Notes under the pieces: model-generated
Databases searched by the model: none
Told to the model about the DNA's origin: nothing
Seen by the model: the letters and a program-made list of their open reading frames with translations, nothing else
From: Sepiola atlantica
Lineage: Eukaryota; Mollusca; Cephalopoda; Sepiida; Sepiolidae
Direction of reading: 5' to 3'
Assembly: GCA_963556195.1 (NCBI GenBank)
Contig: OY744519.1
Coordinates: 109,828,032-109,892,031 of the forward strand
DNA length: 64,000 bases
Made by a program: the position numbers and the translations under genes
Shown: piece after piece, positions 10,628 through 20,505 of the stretch
Layout of the letters: every line of letters begins with the position of its first letter
Position numbering within the stretch: position 1 is the stretch's first letter

Positions 10628-11285
10628 GTAGTAGTAGTAGTAGGCCTTCATCAGTCGTGTCTGACCATGAATGACACTTGCAGATCTAGCTGGCTAGTTT
10701 CAGTATTGAAAAAGTCCTTCAGTAATGCCAATGCCTCAAAGGAGTATACTGACTTAACCTAGACATTTCTTGCTGTAGCTGAGAAAGCCTATGCGGGCCT
10801 TGCAGTGTCTGCCACAGTTGCCACAGATGAAGGAGGAAGGTGGTTGAGGAAGCTCACTTGCTTTTGCCCTTTCTTTCTTCCTTGCACGCTTTTCAGCGGC
10901 TTTCGTCTTTCACTTTGCTTCCCTGATGTGAAGCTGTCGTTTGATGTTTTTGTTTCCATTCATCTCTGTCAGAGGCAAGACTTTCCAAAGATGACGGATC
11001 GATGTCAAAAGCCTTCATGTCTCTCTTGTAGACATCTCTGTATCTTAGAAGAGGGCGCCCACGGTCTTTCTCCCTTTCTTTTAATTCTCCATAAAGGATA
11101 TCTTTAGGAATTCTGCCATCAACTATCCTGTGAACGTGACCAAGCCATCTCAGTCGGTGTTGCCTCAGCAGTGTGTACATGGATTTCAGACCAGCTATTT
11201 CAAGCACCTCAACATTTGTCTTTTTGCATTTCCATCTGATACCAAGGATAACACACAAGTTTCTCAGATAGGATATCCAAGAAAA
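10628..11285 (-). pseudogene. LINE C-terminal fragment with (CTA)n tail
   Basis: The minus-strand frame 10893-11288 contains NVEVLEIAGLKSMYTLL, RLRWLGHVHRI, GRIPKDILYGEL and a 'GRPLLRYRDVYKRDMKAFDI' type block, then LASDRDEWKQ. These are the conserved C-terminal motifs after the RT domain in many invertebrate LINEs. The catalytic domain is missing. Downstream on the minus strand is a 3' untranslated region ending in a (CTA)n tail at 10628-10643. The element interrupts the 21-bp minisatellite: CTCCCAGAAAACA occurs on both sides (10610-10622 and about 11291-11303), a possible target duplication. Confidence 0.75.
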
Positions 11286-11408
11286 CATTACTCCCAGAAA
11301 ACATTACTCTTTAAAAAATCTTGCTTCGTATGAAGTCAATACTTTTTCCTTTTTAGCATTTATTACAATCAAGTGTGTAATCTTACATTTTCTTTTTAAT
11401 CTCCGCTG

Positions 11409-12037
11409 TCAAGAATCTGTTTGCGGTATTGGTATCTTAAATGTGTCTAATATGACATCCATTAGTTTGTCCTCTGGGGTATTATTCTTGACAGCATCTG
11501 AATATCGTTTCCTCATCTGGTTGATGTGTCTTGTGTGAGTAAACTTGGGTCCCTTTACCATGTAAATCATGTTCCTAATCCGTTTATCCACTATCCCTGT
11601 TTCCCAGTAGGATTCATTGATTTTGAACATCAGAAAGAAACCTTTTTCTCCTACTTGGAAAATTCCCTTTGTAACATTCTTTTCACGTCTTGGTTTCGTA
11701 TGGGTTGGCAATAATCTGTGAAACACTGTTTTATTCTTCCTTGCAAATATTGCTTCTCCTGGCGTCACGGAAAATGAAACATTGTTATTTGGGGTCATCC
11801 TATACACCTGCAAAAATTCTTGAATGGACTTTGGGTATGTGTACATCTTGCTTTCTTAAGTGCTCTTTTGAACGTATCCACGAACCGTCCTGCCTGACCA
11901 TTGCTTCTTGCATGGTATGGCGTGATTGTGATATACTCCACTACAAAAGTTTGACAGAATAGTTTGCATTCACTAGACGTGAATAGAGTTCCATTGTCTG
12001 ATATAATACAGTCAACGACCTCGAAACGGGTGAACAA
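11409..12037 (-). pseudogene. Gypsy integrase fragment
   Basis: The N-terminal piece (11795-12037) contains IISDNGTLFTSSECKLF, with the second catalytic Asp in SDNG. ITPYHARSNGQAGRFVDTF follows, where the usual catalytic Glu position (NGQAERF) has become Gly. A second frame at 11409-11846 carries the C-terminal domain: SVTPGEAIFARK, then VGEKGFFLM and TRHINQMRKRY. Loss of the catalytic Glu and the frame break show that this integrase is dead. The first 100 residues or so, including the HHCC zinc domain, were not found. Confidence 0.8.
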
Positions 12038-12067
12038 TTCATGTAAAAAACTTCCGTAGCTGGTTTC

Positions 12068-13150
12068 TTATATTTTAATATTTCTAGCAATTTTGAGCAA
12101 CTGTCCACCCTTATTAGGTAAAATAAACCAAAAACAAAACGATGAAATTTGATGACTGCAAAAATAATGCTCAAAGTTTATTTCTGCAGATAATAAGGTA
12201 CGAGACGTGTGGGCGATAGGTTTTATCGATCCGTTTTCTATTTTGTGTAATATGAAAGCTCCAATAGCGTATGAACTAGCATCAGTAGCTACAAGAATTT
12301 TGAGATCTGGATTGTAGTAGGTCAAAAATAATTCTGATGTGAAAATATTTTTTATTTTTTCAAATGCCTCCTGTCATTCTGTCGTCCAGACCCAATCGTT
12401 TTCTTTTGTTGATAGCTCATTAAGTGGAGCTCATAACTTGTGCACGTTTAGAATAAACACATAATAATTTGCTAAACTAAGAAAACTATGGTGACTATAA
12501 AACTGTGGTGACTATAGCTGGGACAGCATTTTTTTTATTGCATTAGCTAGCTCTGGATCTGGTCTTCTACTATTTTAGTCTATAATTTGACCAATATATT
12601 TTATATTTTATATGGAAAACTCGCATTTCCCCTTTCAATTTAAATCCATAATCCTGGATTCTCTTTGATTAAACATGTAATTTGCAATGCTCGTGTTTTT
12701 ACTGATCATTAGAATGTCATCTGGGTAGGCTATTACTAATTCCAGTCCTCTAAGCAATGTGTCCATTAATTGTTGAAAAATAGCTGGTGCAACCTTAACC
12801 CCAAATGGTAATCATTCGAATTTGTACAAACTCTCTATACAAAGTAGCTTTGAGCACTTCCTGTTATTTAAGCATCACTTAAATCAACCTTTGAAAATTG
12901 TTTTCCTCTGTTGAGTTTAGCGAATATCTCTTCTGGATTAGACAGAGGGTAGTGTTAATCCTTTAGTGCATTGTTCAACCCTGTGAAGAAGTCTGCACAC
13001 ACACACGGATCTGTTTACTTATTTACGTAGACTGTAGGCGAAGCCCACTCGCTGTATTCTACTTTCGATAATAATTTTATTTTTTTAGTCTATTTAATTC
13101 CTCGTCAATCTGATTTAATGATGCAAATGGAATATTTCTTTTCTTAAAAG
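12068..13150 (-). pseudogene. Gypsy reverse transcriptase and RNase H fragment
   Basis: Minus-strand pieces in order: 'FAKLNRGKQFSKVDLSDA' near 12890 (first catalytic Asp block), 'LPFGVKVAPAIFQQLMD' near 12790, and 'LVIAYPDDIL' at about 12714-12740 (the YxDD catalytic box, as YPDD). The RNase H start is 'NPDLKILVATDASSYAIGAF' at 12250-12320, whose Asp is the first RNase H acidic residue. Stops and frameshifts occur between most blocks. The motif set is that of Ty3/Gypsy polymerases. Confidence 0.8.
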
Positions 13151-13281
13151 AAAACTGCTTGAATATTTAATTTTAATTCAAACTTGGCAGTCATTTTTAC
13201 ATCTTACCAGTTCAGCAAAGTTAACTTCTGAAAAGGTTTCTTTTAATTCTTTCTTTAGTCTCTGCTTCGGCATTTAATGTT

Positions 13282-13720
13282 TCAATAGTTTGACAGAAAG
13301 AGTTTATAGGCATATTTCATAGTTGAAATTTTCCACCCTGTCCGTGCCAAGAGGTTATTTGAGTTGATCATTACGAACATTCCTACTTTGAAAGTATTTT
13401 CTTTTAATATAACGTTAGAGATTAGCTCGCCTTCAAATGTTATTTGTTCACCAGTGACGCTTTTAGCTATTTTTCTCATTCTCATCAAAGTTGATTTTCC
13501 AATATTTCCCACTTCGAAGATTTATTATTGACAGATATGAGCCGGAATCAAGTTGTAACTTAATATTTTGATTCAATATTTTGACTTGCACAAACTTCCT
13601 GATATTTTCAACTTCGTCACTTTTAGCAATTTCAATAAAGCCTTTTTAAATATTATTTTAAACTGCAGTGTGTACTCTTGTGTCCCATGCGACCGCAATT
13701 AAAACACTTTTTCATTTGAT
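13282..13720 (-). pseudogene. Gypsy gag zinc knuckle and aspartic protease fragment
   Basis: Near 13663-13709 the minus strand encodes CFNCGRMGHKSTHC, a perfect CCHC nucleocapsid knuckle (CX2CX4HX4C). Downstream, near 13533-13556, is LDSGSYLSI, a retropepsin active site as DSG. The frame at 13282-13512 (ITFEGELISNVILKEN; VGMFVMINSNNLLA) matches the distal protease region before RT. The order knuckle-protease-RT fits a Gypsy gag-pol. Confidence 0.75.
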
Positions 13721-13799
13721 ATGGACAATATTTGTACCAATGCAATAAATATGCTGATGTGCTGACTGTAATATCAGATACAATCAGTGAATCTCTTGA

Positions 13800-14850
13800 T
13801 GAGGCTTTATTTCTAGAGCAATAGCTTTCGACTTAACAAATGTCTTTGATAGGGTCTAGTACAAACTTGCTAGCTATGGAATATCTGGAAATTTCTTCAC
13901 AACCGTCAAATCCTTTCTTTCTGATAGGTTTATAAAAGTAGTTGTAGATGAGCAGAATTTTGAAGTACATAGTATCACTGCAAGTATGCCTCAAGGATCT
14001 ACTTTGGGCACAACCTTCTTCTAGATCTTCATTAATGATCTTCTAAATCATACTCTGAGATCATTTTTTGATATCTATGTAGATGACAGAACTGTATATG
14101 GCAGCACCTCGAAGAGCATTGGTGATAAAGATCTTGTTGATCCTCTCTCTTCTGATCTCGAAATCGTGGTGCAATGGGGAAAAAGTAGTTTGTTACTGTT
14201 AACACTTCTAAAACCAAGCTTTTCTCCCTTCACCACCAACGCCCAGACACTTGTTTTGCTCCAGTCGAAATAAATGTTTTTTTCTTCAGTAAGATAAGCT
14301 CCTAGGACTGACTTTCACTCCAGATCTAAAATAGAAAACAGATATCCAAGCTGTTGCTAAGGTTGCTGGAAAAATAATTAGATCATTCTACTGATCCAGA
14401 AAGTACCTGAATCCTGACGTCATCCTCTACATATATAAAAGACAGATACGTTCTAAGATGGGGTACGGCTGCCACATCTGGGGATGTGCCACTCGGAGCA
14501 CTCTTTCCTGCCTTGACTGAGTACAAAATCGACTAAAATCTAGTGGGAGATTATTTCTTTTCGCTACAACCCATTTATCACAGAAAATACGTTGCTAGTC
14601 TTTCTCTACTCTATCGTTATTTCCATGAGAATTGCTCGACTGAGCTCCAGTCACTGGTCCTTCCCTGTAAGACATTCAGATAAAGAACTCGTCCTTCTAC
14701 CGATATGTAAAAATACTTCCTTTTCTTCCATACATGTGTCTAGCATCAGGCGAAATTACCATGAACACAGCTTCTTTCCAAGGGTTTCCCGTTTGTAGAA
14801 GTCATTACCACGGGACTGCTTCTCTGCAGATTTTAACATAGTCCTTTTCA
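13800..14850 (+). pseudogene. LINE reverse transcriptase remnant
   Basis: Plus-strand blocks follow RT order: AFDLTNVFDRVWYKLASYGI (13830-13890), SMPQGSTLGTTFF (13988-14025), FINDLLNH, then DIYVDDRTVYGS at 14070-14103, the catalytic box as YVDD. Further on come LLGLTFTPDLK, SRKYLNPDVILYIYK and the C-terminal FQGFPVCRSHYHG-like block. The family resembles the minus-strand LINE at 5649-6870 (shared 'GLTFT' and 'YLYK' blocks). Several in-frame stops are present and the N-terminal endonuclease is absent. Confidence 0.75.
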
Positions 14851-15180
14851 AATCATCATCAACATCAACATCAACATCAACAACAACCACCACCACCACC
14901 ACCACCACCACCACCGGTTTATTTGTTGAATCAGGCCACAATTAATCCTCCGATGAGGGTGGGGCCTGATTGTCTAGTCTCGATCTAAGTCTTCCCCTCC
15001 ATTCTTGTCTTTCGCGAGGCCTGACGGAATCCGTACTTATGGCTCTCGTATCACGTTTGACCACGCCCTCCCAAGACAACGTGCGTCTTCTAAAGGTGGT
15101 CGTCTCTGCTGGCACAATCAACTGTCAGGCTTTAGCAATCCATTCAATGTCAACAAATACTTGTCATAAACCGTTCCCAT
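14847..15180 (-). pseudogene. LINE C-terminal tail with microsatellite 3' end
   Basis: The minus strand contains a 'WEGVVKRDTRAI' block and 'RERQEWRGRL', then a DNQAPPSSED block and WPDSTNKP. This is the post-RT C-terminus typical of invertebrate LINEs whose 3' end is a trinucleotide repeat. The tail here is (GTG)n followed by (GTTGAT)n, at 14847-14912. The RT domain is missing. Confidence 0.65.
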
Positions 15181-15189
15181 AAGTCATCG

Positions 15190-16300
15190 AAATGTATTCA
15201 TTCGATTAATCATTTTCAATCGTCTCATAATGTTCTTCATCTTTCAATTGGCAATCCATCCATCTCATTAACCCTTATCTATGAAAAACTGAATTAATAT
15301 CGAGTAAGCACAAACATTTCAGATTATCGAAAGAATGTTGTAGAAAAACAAACTCATATGAGTGTTGATTTTGCCATGTGTGCAAACTTCTTGAAAGTCC
15401 CTAATAAATAAAGTCATAGGTTAAGAAGGAAAAAAAGATGAGAGAATGTCCAAAAGTTGATATGGTTCTGCAACGAGTTATTGTTCTATGAGAAACTTAC
15501 ATGTTCAAATCCCCTCTCTAATCATGTAAATATTTTTCGATACTTTGAAAACTCAATCCTTCATTCATAGTAATAGATTATTTTCTTTATTAAATTCACT
15601 AAGAAAAAAAATATAAAGAGTAGCTTCAACTGTACAAAGTTTGGAGCATTGTGATTCAATTTTCATCAAACCTGTCTTATTCCACTTCCATTATGATTTA
15701 GGATACTTAATTTAGGATATACTCCCTCGAGTCGAAAACAGTTGTTGCATAGTCAGAGAAACTTTCAGGATTTTTATTGTTTTTATGATAACTCATTGCG
15801 TGTGTGTGTGTGTGATAAAAATAAACCTCAAGTGTTCTGAAAACGTTCACTGTTTTTGTTCGAAATCTACTCAAATGACTGTTTCTACCAGAGGATATTT
15901 AAGGAGTCTTTTCGCATATTTCGCAGTGACAAAATAAATATAGAAAATTAAGTGGAAAGTATCGTGAAAAGTAAACAAAGGCATAAAAAGAACGAATTAA
16001 CTAACTCATAAAAAACAGCTGTCTTGCAAGCACTATTGGAGAGAGGGTAAAATAAAATCTCAATTTCTCTCTAGATTTCAGAATATTGTATTAAATAAAT
16101 TCTTTTGACATTCGTAATGTTTATTTCCTGTATCTATTTATCTTCAACTCTTTGTATATTTATGCAAAAATAATGTATCCTATAATGTTAACCCTTAAAT
16201 GCTTTTGTTTAAAAATATGACACATTCCAACAAAATGCCTATTTAATACAATATTCAACGGAAATGTGTCAAACTGCAACTTGATTCACATCTGCAACGA
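15190..16300. other. AT-rich stretch, nothing recognised
   Basis: Contains a short (GT)n at about 15799-15812. No reading frame or repeat with a partner in the window was identified. Confidence 0.5.
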
Positions 16301-16622
16301 GTCTTTTGGCAAGGGTGAGTATTGATTTACTCCTCTCCAGGAGTTAGGCACAAGGCCAGTTTTTATCTTACTCCCACAAGTAAGATGTGACCCAAGGTTG
16401 GGTCGGGAAAGTGGGGTTTAAAAATTGCCTGAGCAGCCCCGTCGGCATTCCCCGGTAGGGGCGCCTCAGGCAGTAAGCAATAAACTTACTCCTCCCCAAA
16501 GAGAGGAGGCAAAGCCTGGGAGGGTGGACCTCCTAGAACTGCACAGAACAGACCCATAGACCGGCGTAAATCAAGCCCCGAAGGCCAAGACGATACCAGT
16601 TTATGGGGTGCAGTATCCATCG

Positions 16623-16661
16623 GAACAGATACTACACTTTGATCTTAGCCAAAAGGCCAAG
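16623..16661 (-). ncRNA. U2 snRNA 5' domain (unit 1), retroposed copy
   Basis: The minus strand matches about nucleotides 9-46 of U2 snRNA almost exactly: stem I region TTGGCCTTTTGGCTAAG, then ATCAAAGTGTAGTATC and TGTTC, with one extra A. GTAGTA, which pairs with the intron branch site, is intact. After TGTTC the sequence leaves U2 completely, so stems II-IV and the Sm site are absent. It cannot act as a spliceosomal U2. Confidence 0.85.
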
Positions 16662-16947
16662 TTTTATTTACTCCTCCCCAGGAGTTAGGCACAAGGCCAC
16701 TTTTATCTTACTCCCACAAGTAAGATGTGACCCAAGATCGGGTCGAGAAAGTGGGGTTTGAAAGGCTAGCGCTCGAGAGGTGAGCACTCTGGCCATTTAA
16801 AAATTGCCTGGGCAGCCCCGTCGGCATTCCCCGGTAGGGGCGCCTCAGACAGTAAGCAATAAACTTACTCCTCCCCAAAGAGGGGAGGCAAAGCCTGGGA
16901 GGGTGGACCTCTTAGAACTGCACAGGACAGGCGTGCAGTATCCATCG

Positions 16948-16986
16948 GAACAGATACTACACTTTGATCTTAGCCAAAAGGCCAAG
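16948..16986 (-). ncRNA. U2 snRNA 5' domain (unit 2), retroposed copy
   Basis: Identical over the U2-matching part to the unit 1 copy, 325 bases away. It lies at the 5' end of the inserted dimer, next to the right target duplication, as expected if the U2-like segment is the element's head. Confidence 0.85.
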
Positions 16987-17009
16987 TTCCACAGTGGCAA
17001 GGGTGAGTA

Positions 17010-17600
17010 GGTATTAGTATGATGTTGCATAATCACACCCGTTAATAAGGTAATCAGTATCTTCGATGTCACTGGCGAGTGTCATCAGTGTGCCATCTGC
17101 CTAATTCAAGAACCTAAACTTTTTAATCTGGTCATTATAATTGTAAGTAAAATTTATTTTATGATTCTCTAGTGTATTATGATTATTTAGATGCATTTAT
17201 TGTAGTGTTTTGTTATACATGTAAAATTTTATGCTACATTTGTAACATCATTTATTTTTGTTCAATAATTTTTTTTTCAAAAATCATTTATACGACTTTA
17301 TATTACCACTATGAAACGGTTTTCCCTTTTTTCAAACCATTATAAAAAATAAGGCATTTAATGGTTAGAAGTTAACGTTTGAGTTAAAGTTTTATTCCCC
17401 CCCCCTACACCGAACCTAATCAAGAGCAAAGGTTTCCGATCAGAAGGAGTAATGCATATTGTAATATCATTTGTTGTTTTTGTTGTAAAAAAAAATACAA
17501 ATTTACAATCACAGTTTAGTTTTATATAAAAAAAAACGTTCGTTTTAAGTTTCCTTATGTAGATATATTGTAACCGCACTTAAAGGTATGTCTCAGTAAA
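17010..17600. other. AT-rich stretch, nothing recognised
   Basis: Mostly AT-rich, with a C-run at 17397-17406 that explains the odd short frame there. Confidence 0.45.
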
Positions 17601-17617
17601 CACACTGGGAAGTGACG

Positions 17618-17830
17618 GTGGTTAAGTGGATTTCGACACGGACTGAAGACCTAGGTGTTCCAAGTTCGAATCCAGTCGGTTCCACAGAACCACTTTCACT
17701 TAGGGATGTTGGCAACCTTCTCGTGGTCCTTCCCGTAAGTACCTGATGTCTTTCCAGAAAGATTTCTAACTAGAAAAACATTGGGGAAACTAATGCCAAC
17801 ACCAGAATCATCTGATTCACACGAAAGAAG
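17618..17830 (+). repeat. tRNA-derived SINE
   Basis: A box TGGTTAAGTGG lies at about 17619-17629 and B box AGTTCGAATCC at about 17662-17673, spaced as in a tRNA gene. Both are near-perfect pol III internal promoter elements. The sequence between them does not fold as a clean cloverleaf, and a non-tRNA body follows ('ggatgttggcaaccttctcgtgg'). This is the head-plus-body structure of a tRNA-derived SINE. The 3' end is not clear. Confidence 0.6.
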
Positions 17831-18084
17831 AAGTAAAAACACTTTTGAATGGCTATACTTATAGTTATTTAAGCATATAGGCATTTTATATATAAGGCTG
17901 TTTGCAATGTGGTAGAGGCCGGAATAGTGAAAAAGGAGATGAACAACAAAAACATAAATAAGCGGAGACAATATATGTGATATTCTTCTTTAATAAAACT
18001 TATTTATTTATTTTTCAATTTCACTTACTGTTGTATAGCGTCCAGAATATATGGAAAATATGTATAGTTATTCATATAAGTAGA

Positions 18085-18410
18085 TAGATAATATTAGAAT
18101 ATATCAGCCAACATGCAACATTTGCTCTGCAACTCTGTGATATTGGAAGCTGCTAGGCTGTAGATATAATGTTTTGGTGCCAATGGTCGATACAGTTAGC
18201 AGACCGTAGAAACGCTACAGACCAATTTCCAACAAAGTGAAATTATTAGTTTTATTATGTTGACATATCATTTGATGTCTGCGTGATTAATCTAATGATT
18301 TTCTCGAAGTAACTGCAACTCCCTTTGCATTTTATTTCATTAAGAAAGTTTAATCAAACATACAAATCTAATACAGATACAATCTATTTTCAGCCAGAGT
18401 TTGGCCAACC
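18085..18410 (+). repeat. Dispersed repeat family B, copy 2
   Basis: Partner of 8590-8935 with the same orientation and block order. It has small indels, e.g. 'acatatcatttgatgtctg' against 'acatttgatgtctg'. Confidence 0.65.
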
Positions 18411-18639
18411 TACGAACCAGCAAAGACGAAAACGGGTGTATTATGAAGAGTAAAAATGAAGACACTTTCTTATTTTCTTCCCAATTTTATTATTATTGTA
18501 GTTAAACTTTCGCATTAAAATTGTATTTTAAAATAATATTTTGATTTTTAAGATTCCAATGATATTCTGATTTTGTACTTTATTTCATGTGATCACAAAG
18601 CAGTTTAGAAAATATGGTTTTATATTTTAACTAAAAGAA

Positions 18640-19235
18640 TACCCGTTCCAGGACGAGTAAAATGAATTCTCCAAACGGAAAAGTTTTGCACAACCTTTAT
18701 GGCACCTTATGGAGATAAAAATCAAGATATAATGCTACTAAACCTCATGTCTAGAATCATTGTTCCAATTTTTATCAAAATCCATTACATGATTTTGATT
18801 CTAGAAAATGTCTTAAATTTAAGGTTTAAGCTTAAGGGGTTTAACGAAGGAATTGAAATTCAGGGAATCTTTCTTAATTGGTGTCTATGGATTACACTTC
18901 ATGTAAATGTGAAATATTTGAATTTTCACATGGAAGATTGTGCTCACATTATACCCCCTAAAAAACCCCTTTAAAATACTCCAAAGAAACTGAAATTTGT
19001 CGAATATTTATTAATTGATGTCTACTATCTATTGTTAGCATTTCATAAAAATTGGAGGTATCTGAATTATCACAAAGTGTTTCCATCTCTCTCTTTGTCC
19101 CTTTGCATTAAACTAAATATATACCACATTACCCACCCATACGCCTAGGAGTTGTGTTTCAAAATTCATAATGATCGGTTAATTAGTTTAGCAGTGACTC
19201 CTGTATATAGAAATATATAAACATGTACACATACA
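18640..19235 (+). repeat. Dispersed repeat family C, copy 1 (most complete)
   Basis: About 600 bases, matched by 26265-26830 (plus) and by 23540-23815 with 24690-24915 (minus, split). Landmarks: 'gacgagtaaaat', 'aatcaagatataatg', 'tccaatttttatcaaaatcca', 'gatcggttaattagtttag', 'atatataaacat.tacacata'. The reading frame at 18699-18974 is not conserved in the other copies, so it is not a gene. Element class unknown. Confidence 0.7.
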
Positions 19236-19282
19236 TAAGTTTCGGGTTTGTGCCTTGTGAACATCTGAAATTATCACCTCCC

Positions 19283-19327
19283 CCTACACTGATGAGAGTA
19301 TAAGCTCGAAACGACGTCGTCAGTAGG
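19283..19327 (+). ncRNA. Hammerhead ribozyme, type I minimal (copy a)
   Basis: Stem I strands are CCTACA (19283-19288) and AGTAGG (19322-19327): five pairs with one A-A mismatch next to the core. The core is CTGATGA (19289-19295), followed by stem II GAG/CTC with loop TATAAG, then GAA (19308-19310). Stem III is the self-complementary ACGACGTCGT (19311-19320), and C at 19321 is the cleavage nucleotide. All invariant core bases are present. The weak palindromic stem III is typical of minimal hammerheads that work best as dimers. Confidence 0.85.
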
Positions 19328-19543
19328 TAAATATAATTTAATATTTATTTATGAATATTATTATAAAAGCCTATTTAAGAAAATTTAAGTTGAGCACAGT
19401 TAGGAGATATTAAAAATAGACATTTACTTAAGCTATAAAGCAAGGCTCCGACTAAGTTTGTTGAGTCCTATAGATTGTCCTGATGTTTATAGCAATTGGC
19501 ATAAATGTAACTTAATTTCGCCGTATCATGTGATAATTTCCTA

Positions 19544-19578
19544 TGGCCGAGAGGATAAAGCAGAACAAGGTTCGTGCC
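19544..19578 (+). promoter_or_regulatory. Pol III A and B box-like elements in the retrozyme unit
   Basis: TGGCCGAGAGG (19544-19554) fits the A box, and GGTTCGTGCC (19569-19578) resembles the B box. The spacing of 14 bases is shorter than in a tRNA gene (about 30-40), so part of the tRNA-like head has been lost here. The related unit at 29017-29092 keeps a fuller tRNA-like head in the same relative position. Confidence 0.5.
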
Positions 19579-19601
19579 TTGTGACTGAAATTATCACCCC
19601 C

Positions 19602-19646
19602 CCTACACTGATGAGAGCACAAGCTCGAACCGACATCGTCTGTAGG
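19602..19646 (+). ncRNA. Hammerhead ribozyme, type I minimal (copy b)
   Basis: Stem I CCTACA/TGTAGG (19602-19607 with 19641-19646) is six perfect pairs. The core CTGATGA (19608-19614), stem II GAG/CTC with loop CACAAG, and GAA (19627-19629) are intact. The stem III closing base is C instead of A (19630), which breaks the conserved A15.1-U16.1 pair and probably weakens cleavage. C at 19640 is the cleavage base. Differences from copy a keep the stem pattern while loop bases vary. Confidence 0.8.
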
Positions 19647-19771
19647 TAAATATAATTTAATATTTATTTATGAATATTATATATATATATATATATATAG
19701 TGTGTCAGGTTATGTTGAAAAGAAATCAATAAAATACTCGATCACAGAAAAGTGAGAGCTAAATACAAATA

Positions 19772-19944
19772 ATTTATTTACAAAACTATACGTTACATAT
19801 TTCAGTCGTACCGCAGTTTCATCCAGATGGACTGACTTTTTTCCTCTATGGGCAATAGACATTTTTTTAAATTTAAAAAGTCAGTCCATCTGGATGAAAC
19901 CGTAGTACGACTCTGAAATATGTAACATAGTTTTGTAAATAAAT
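19772..19944. repeat. Inverted repeat, ~68-bp arms
   Basis: The arms 19772-19839 and 19875-19944 share 'cagtccatctggatgaaac' and 'tatgtaac..agttttgtaaataa' in opposite orientation, with a 35-base centre. The arm contains 'ctggatgaaac..gactctgaaatatg', which resembles a decayed PLE hammerhead. I interpret it as two PLE ends joined head to head. Confidence 0.65.
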
Positions 19945-20429
19945 TGTATATATATATAAGGTCGGTCTAAAAATTAATAGGACTGGGTGTGGTATGTAGG
20001 CTATGGGGGAAAAGCTGATTGTATAATCATCTTGCATGGTATTTTTGGAGTAGATAACTGTATAACAAAGTGACGGAACTTTGTGAAGAATTGCAAAAGA
20101 TTAGTATGCTAGTATATATTTGGAGATCCTTATAGGTACAACGAGACGAGGAATCAAAATCAGGGGAATGTTGAGACGCACTGAAAAAATATTGTTTAGT
20201 ATTTTTCTGAAGATAAAGCAGTCCCAATTTGACAACTGCAGCAGACGATGGGAATGTCAGAGGTTGACTCCGCTGGCTGGCTGTCACTGTTTGAGGGGTG
20301 ACGTGTCAGATACTCGAGGTAGGTTCTATGCAAAAGTGATCTGGATCTCAAGAATGATGGGAACGCATAGAAATGCATCCACGGCCGAATACCGCATAGG
20401 TAGTAGCCGAGCCACTGAGAAGGAGAGAT

Positions 20430-20464
20430 AAATGATTGACATGAGAAAACCTGCCAATCATCAT

Positions 20465-20505
<41 letters not shown>

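Larger units (their letters stand above)
11400..13740 (-). mobile_element. Gypsy-type LTR retrotransposon, internal region
   Basis: On the minus strand the order is gag zinc knuckle, protease, RT, RNase H, integrase, which is the Ty3/Gypsy order. Every part carries stops or frameshifts. I could not find flanking LTRs. The left end stops near 11400, close to the LINE-interrupted minisatellite, and the right end near 13740 abuts a plus-strand LINE fragment, so both ends look truncated. Confidence 0.8.
16307..17009 (-). mobile_element. U2 snRNA-headed retroposon, head-to-tail dimer with 15-bp TSD
   Basis: The 15-bp direct repeat TGGCAAGGGTGAGTA flanks the element at 16307-16321 and 16995-17009. 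Between them are two tandem units in minus orientation. Each begins with a U2-like 5' segment (ending 16986 and 16661) and shares a ~270-base body: 'gcagtatccatcgg', 'ggcaaagcctgggagggtgg', 'ccccgtcggcattccccgg', 'cccacaagtaagatgtgaccca'. Unit 1 (16322-16661) has an extra block at about 16553-16606; unit 2 has one at about 16762-16797 instead. The period is 325 bases between U2 heads. The minus-strand 3' end is only weakly A-rich (AAATCAA). The clean duplication argues for insertion by target-primed reverse transcription. Confidence 0.8.
19250..19690 (+). mobile_element. Retrozyme-like unit: two hammerheads with tRNA-like promoter
   Basis: A direct repeat with a period of 319 bases. Each copy contains in order a B-box-like segment ('gtgccttgtga'), AAATTATCACC, a hammerhead ribozyme and an AT-rich tail ('ggtaaatataatttaatat', 'ttatttatgaatatta'). 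Between the ribozymes lie an A box and a B box. This is the architecture of a retrozyme: a unit bounded by self-cleaving hammerheads that would release a circularisable monomer RNA. Such small hammerhead retroelements are known from metazoans, where they depend on PLE-type machinery; the tRNA-like promoter is my reading of this sequence. Confidence 0.7.

Noticed and set aside
16623..16986. Functional U2 snRNA genes
   Set aside because: Only nucleotides 9-46 match; the Sm site and 3' stem-loops are missing and no upstream snRNA promoter was seen.
16804..17072. Short frames in the U2-headed retroposon
   Set aside because: The two tandem units do not conserve the frame.
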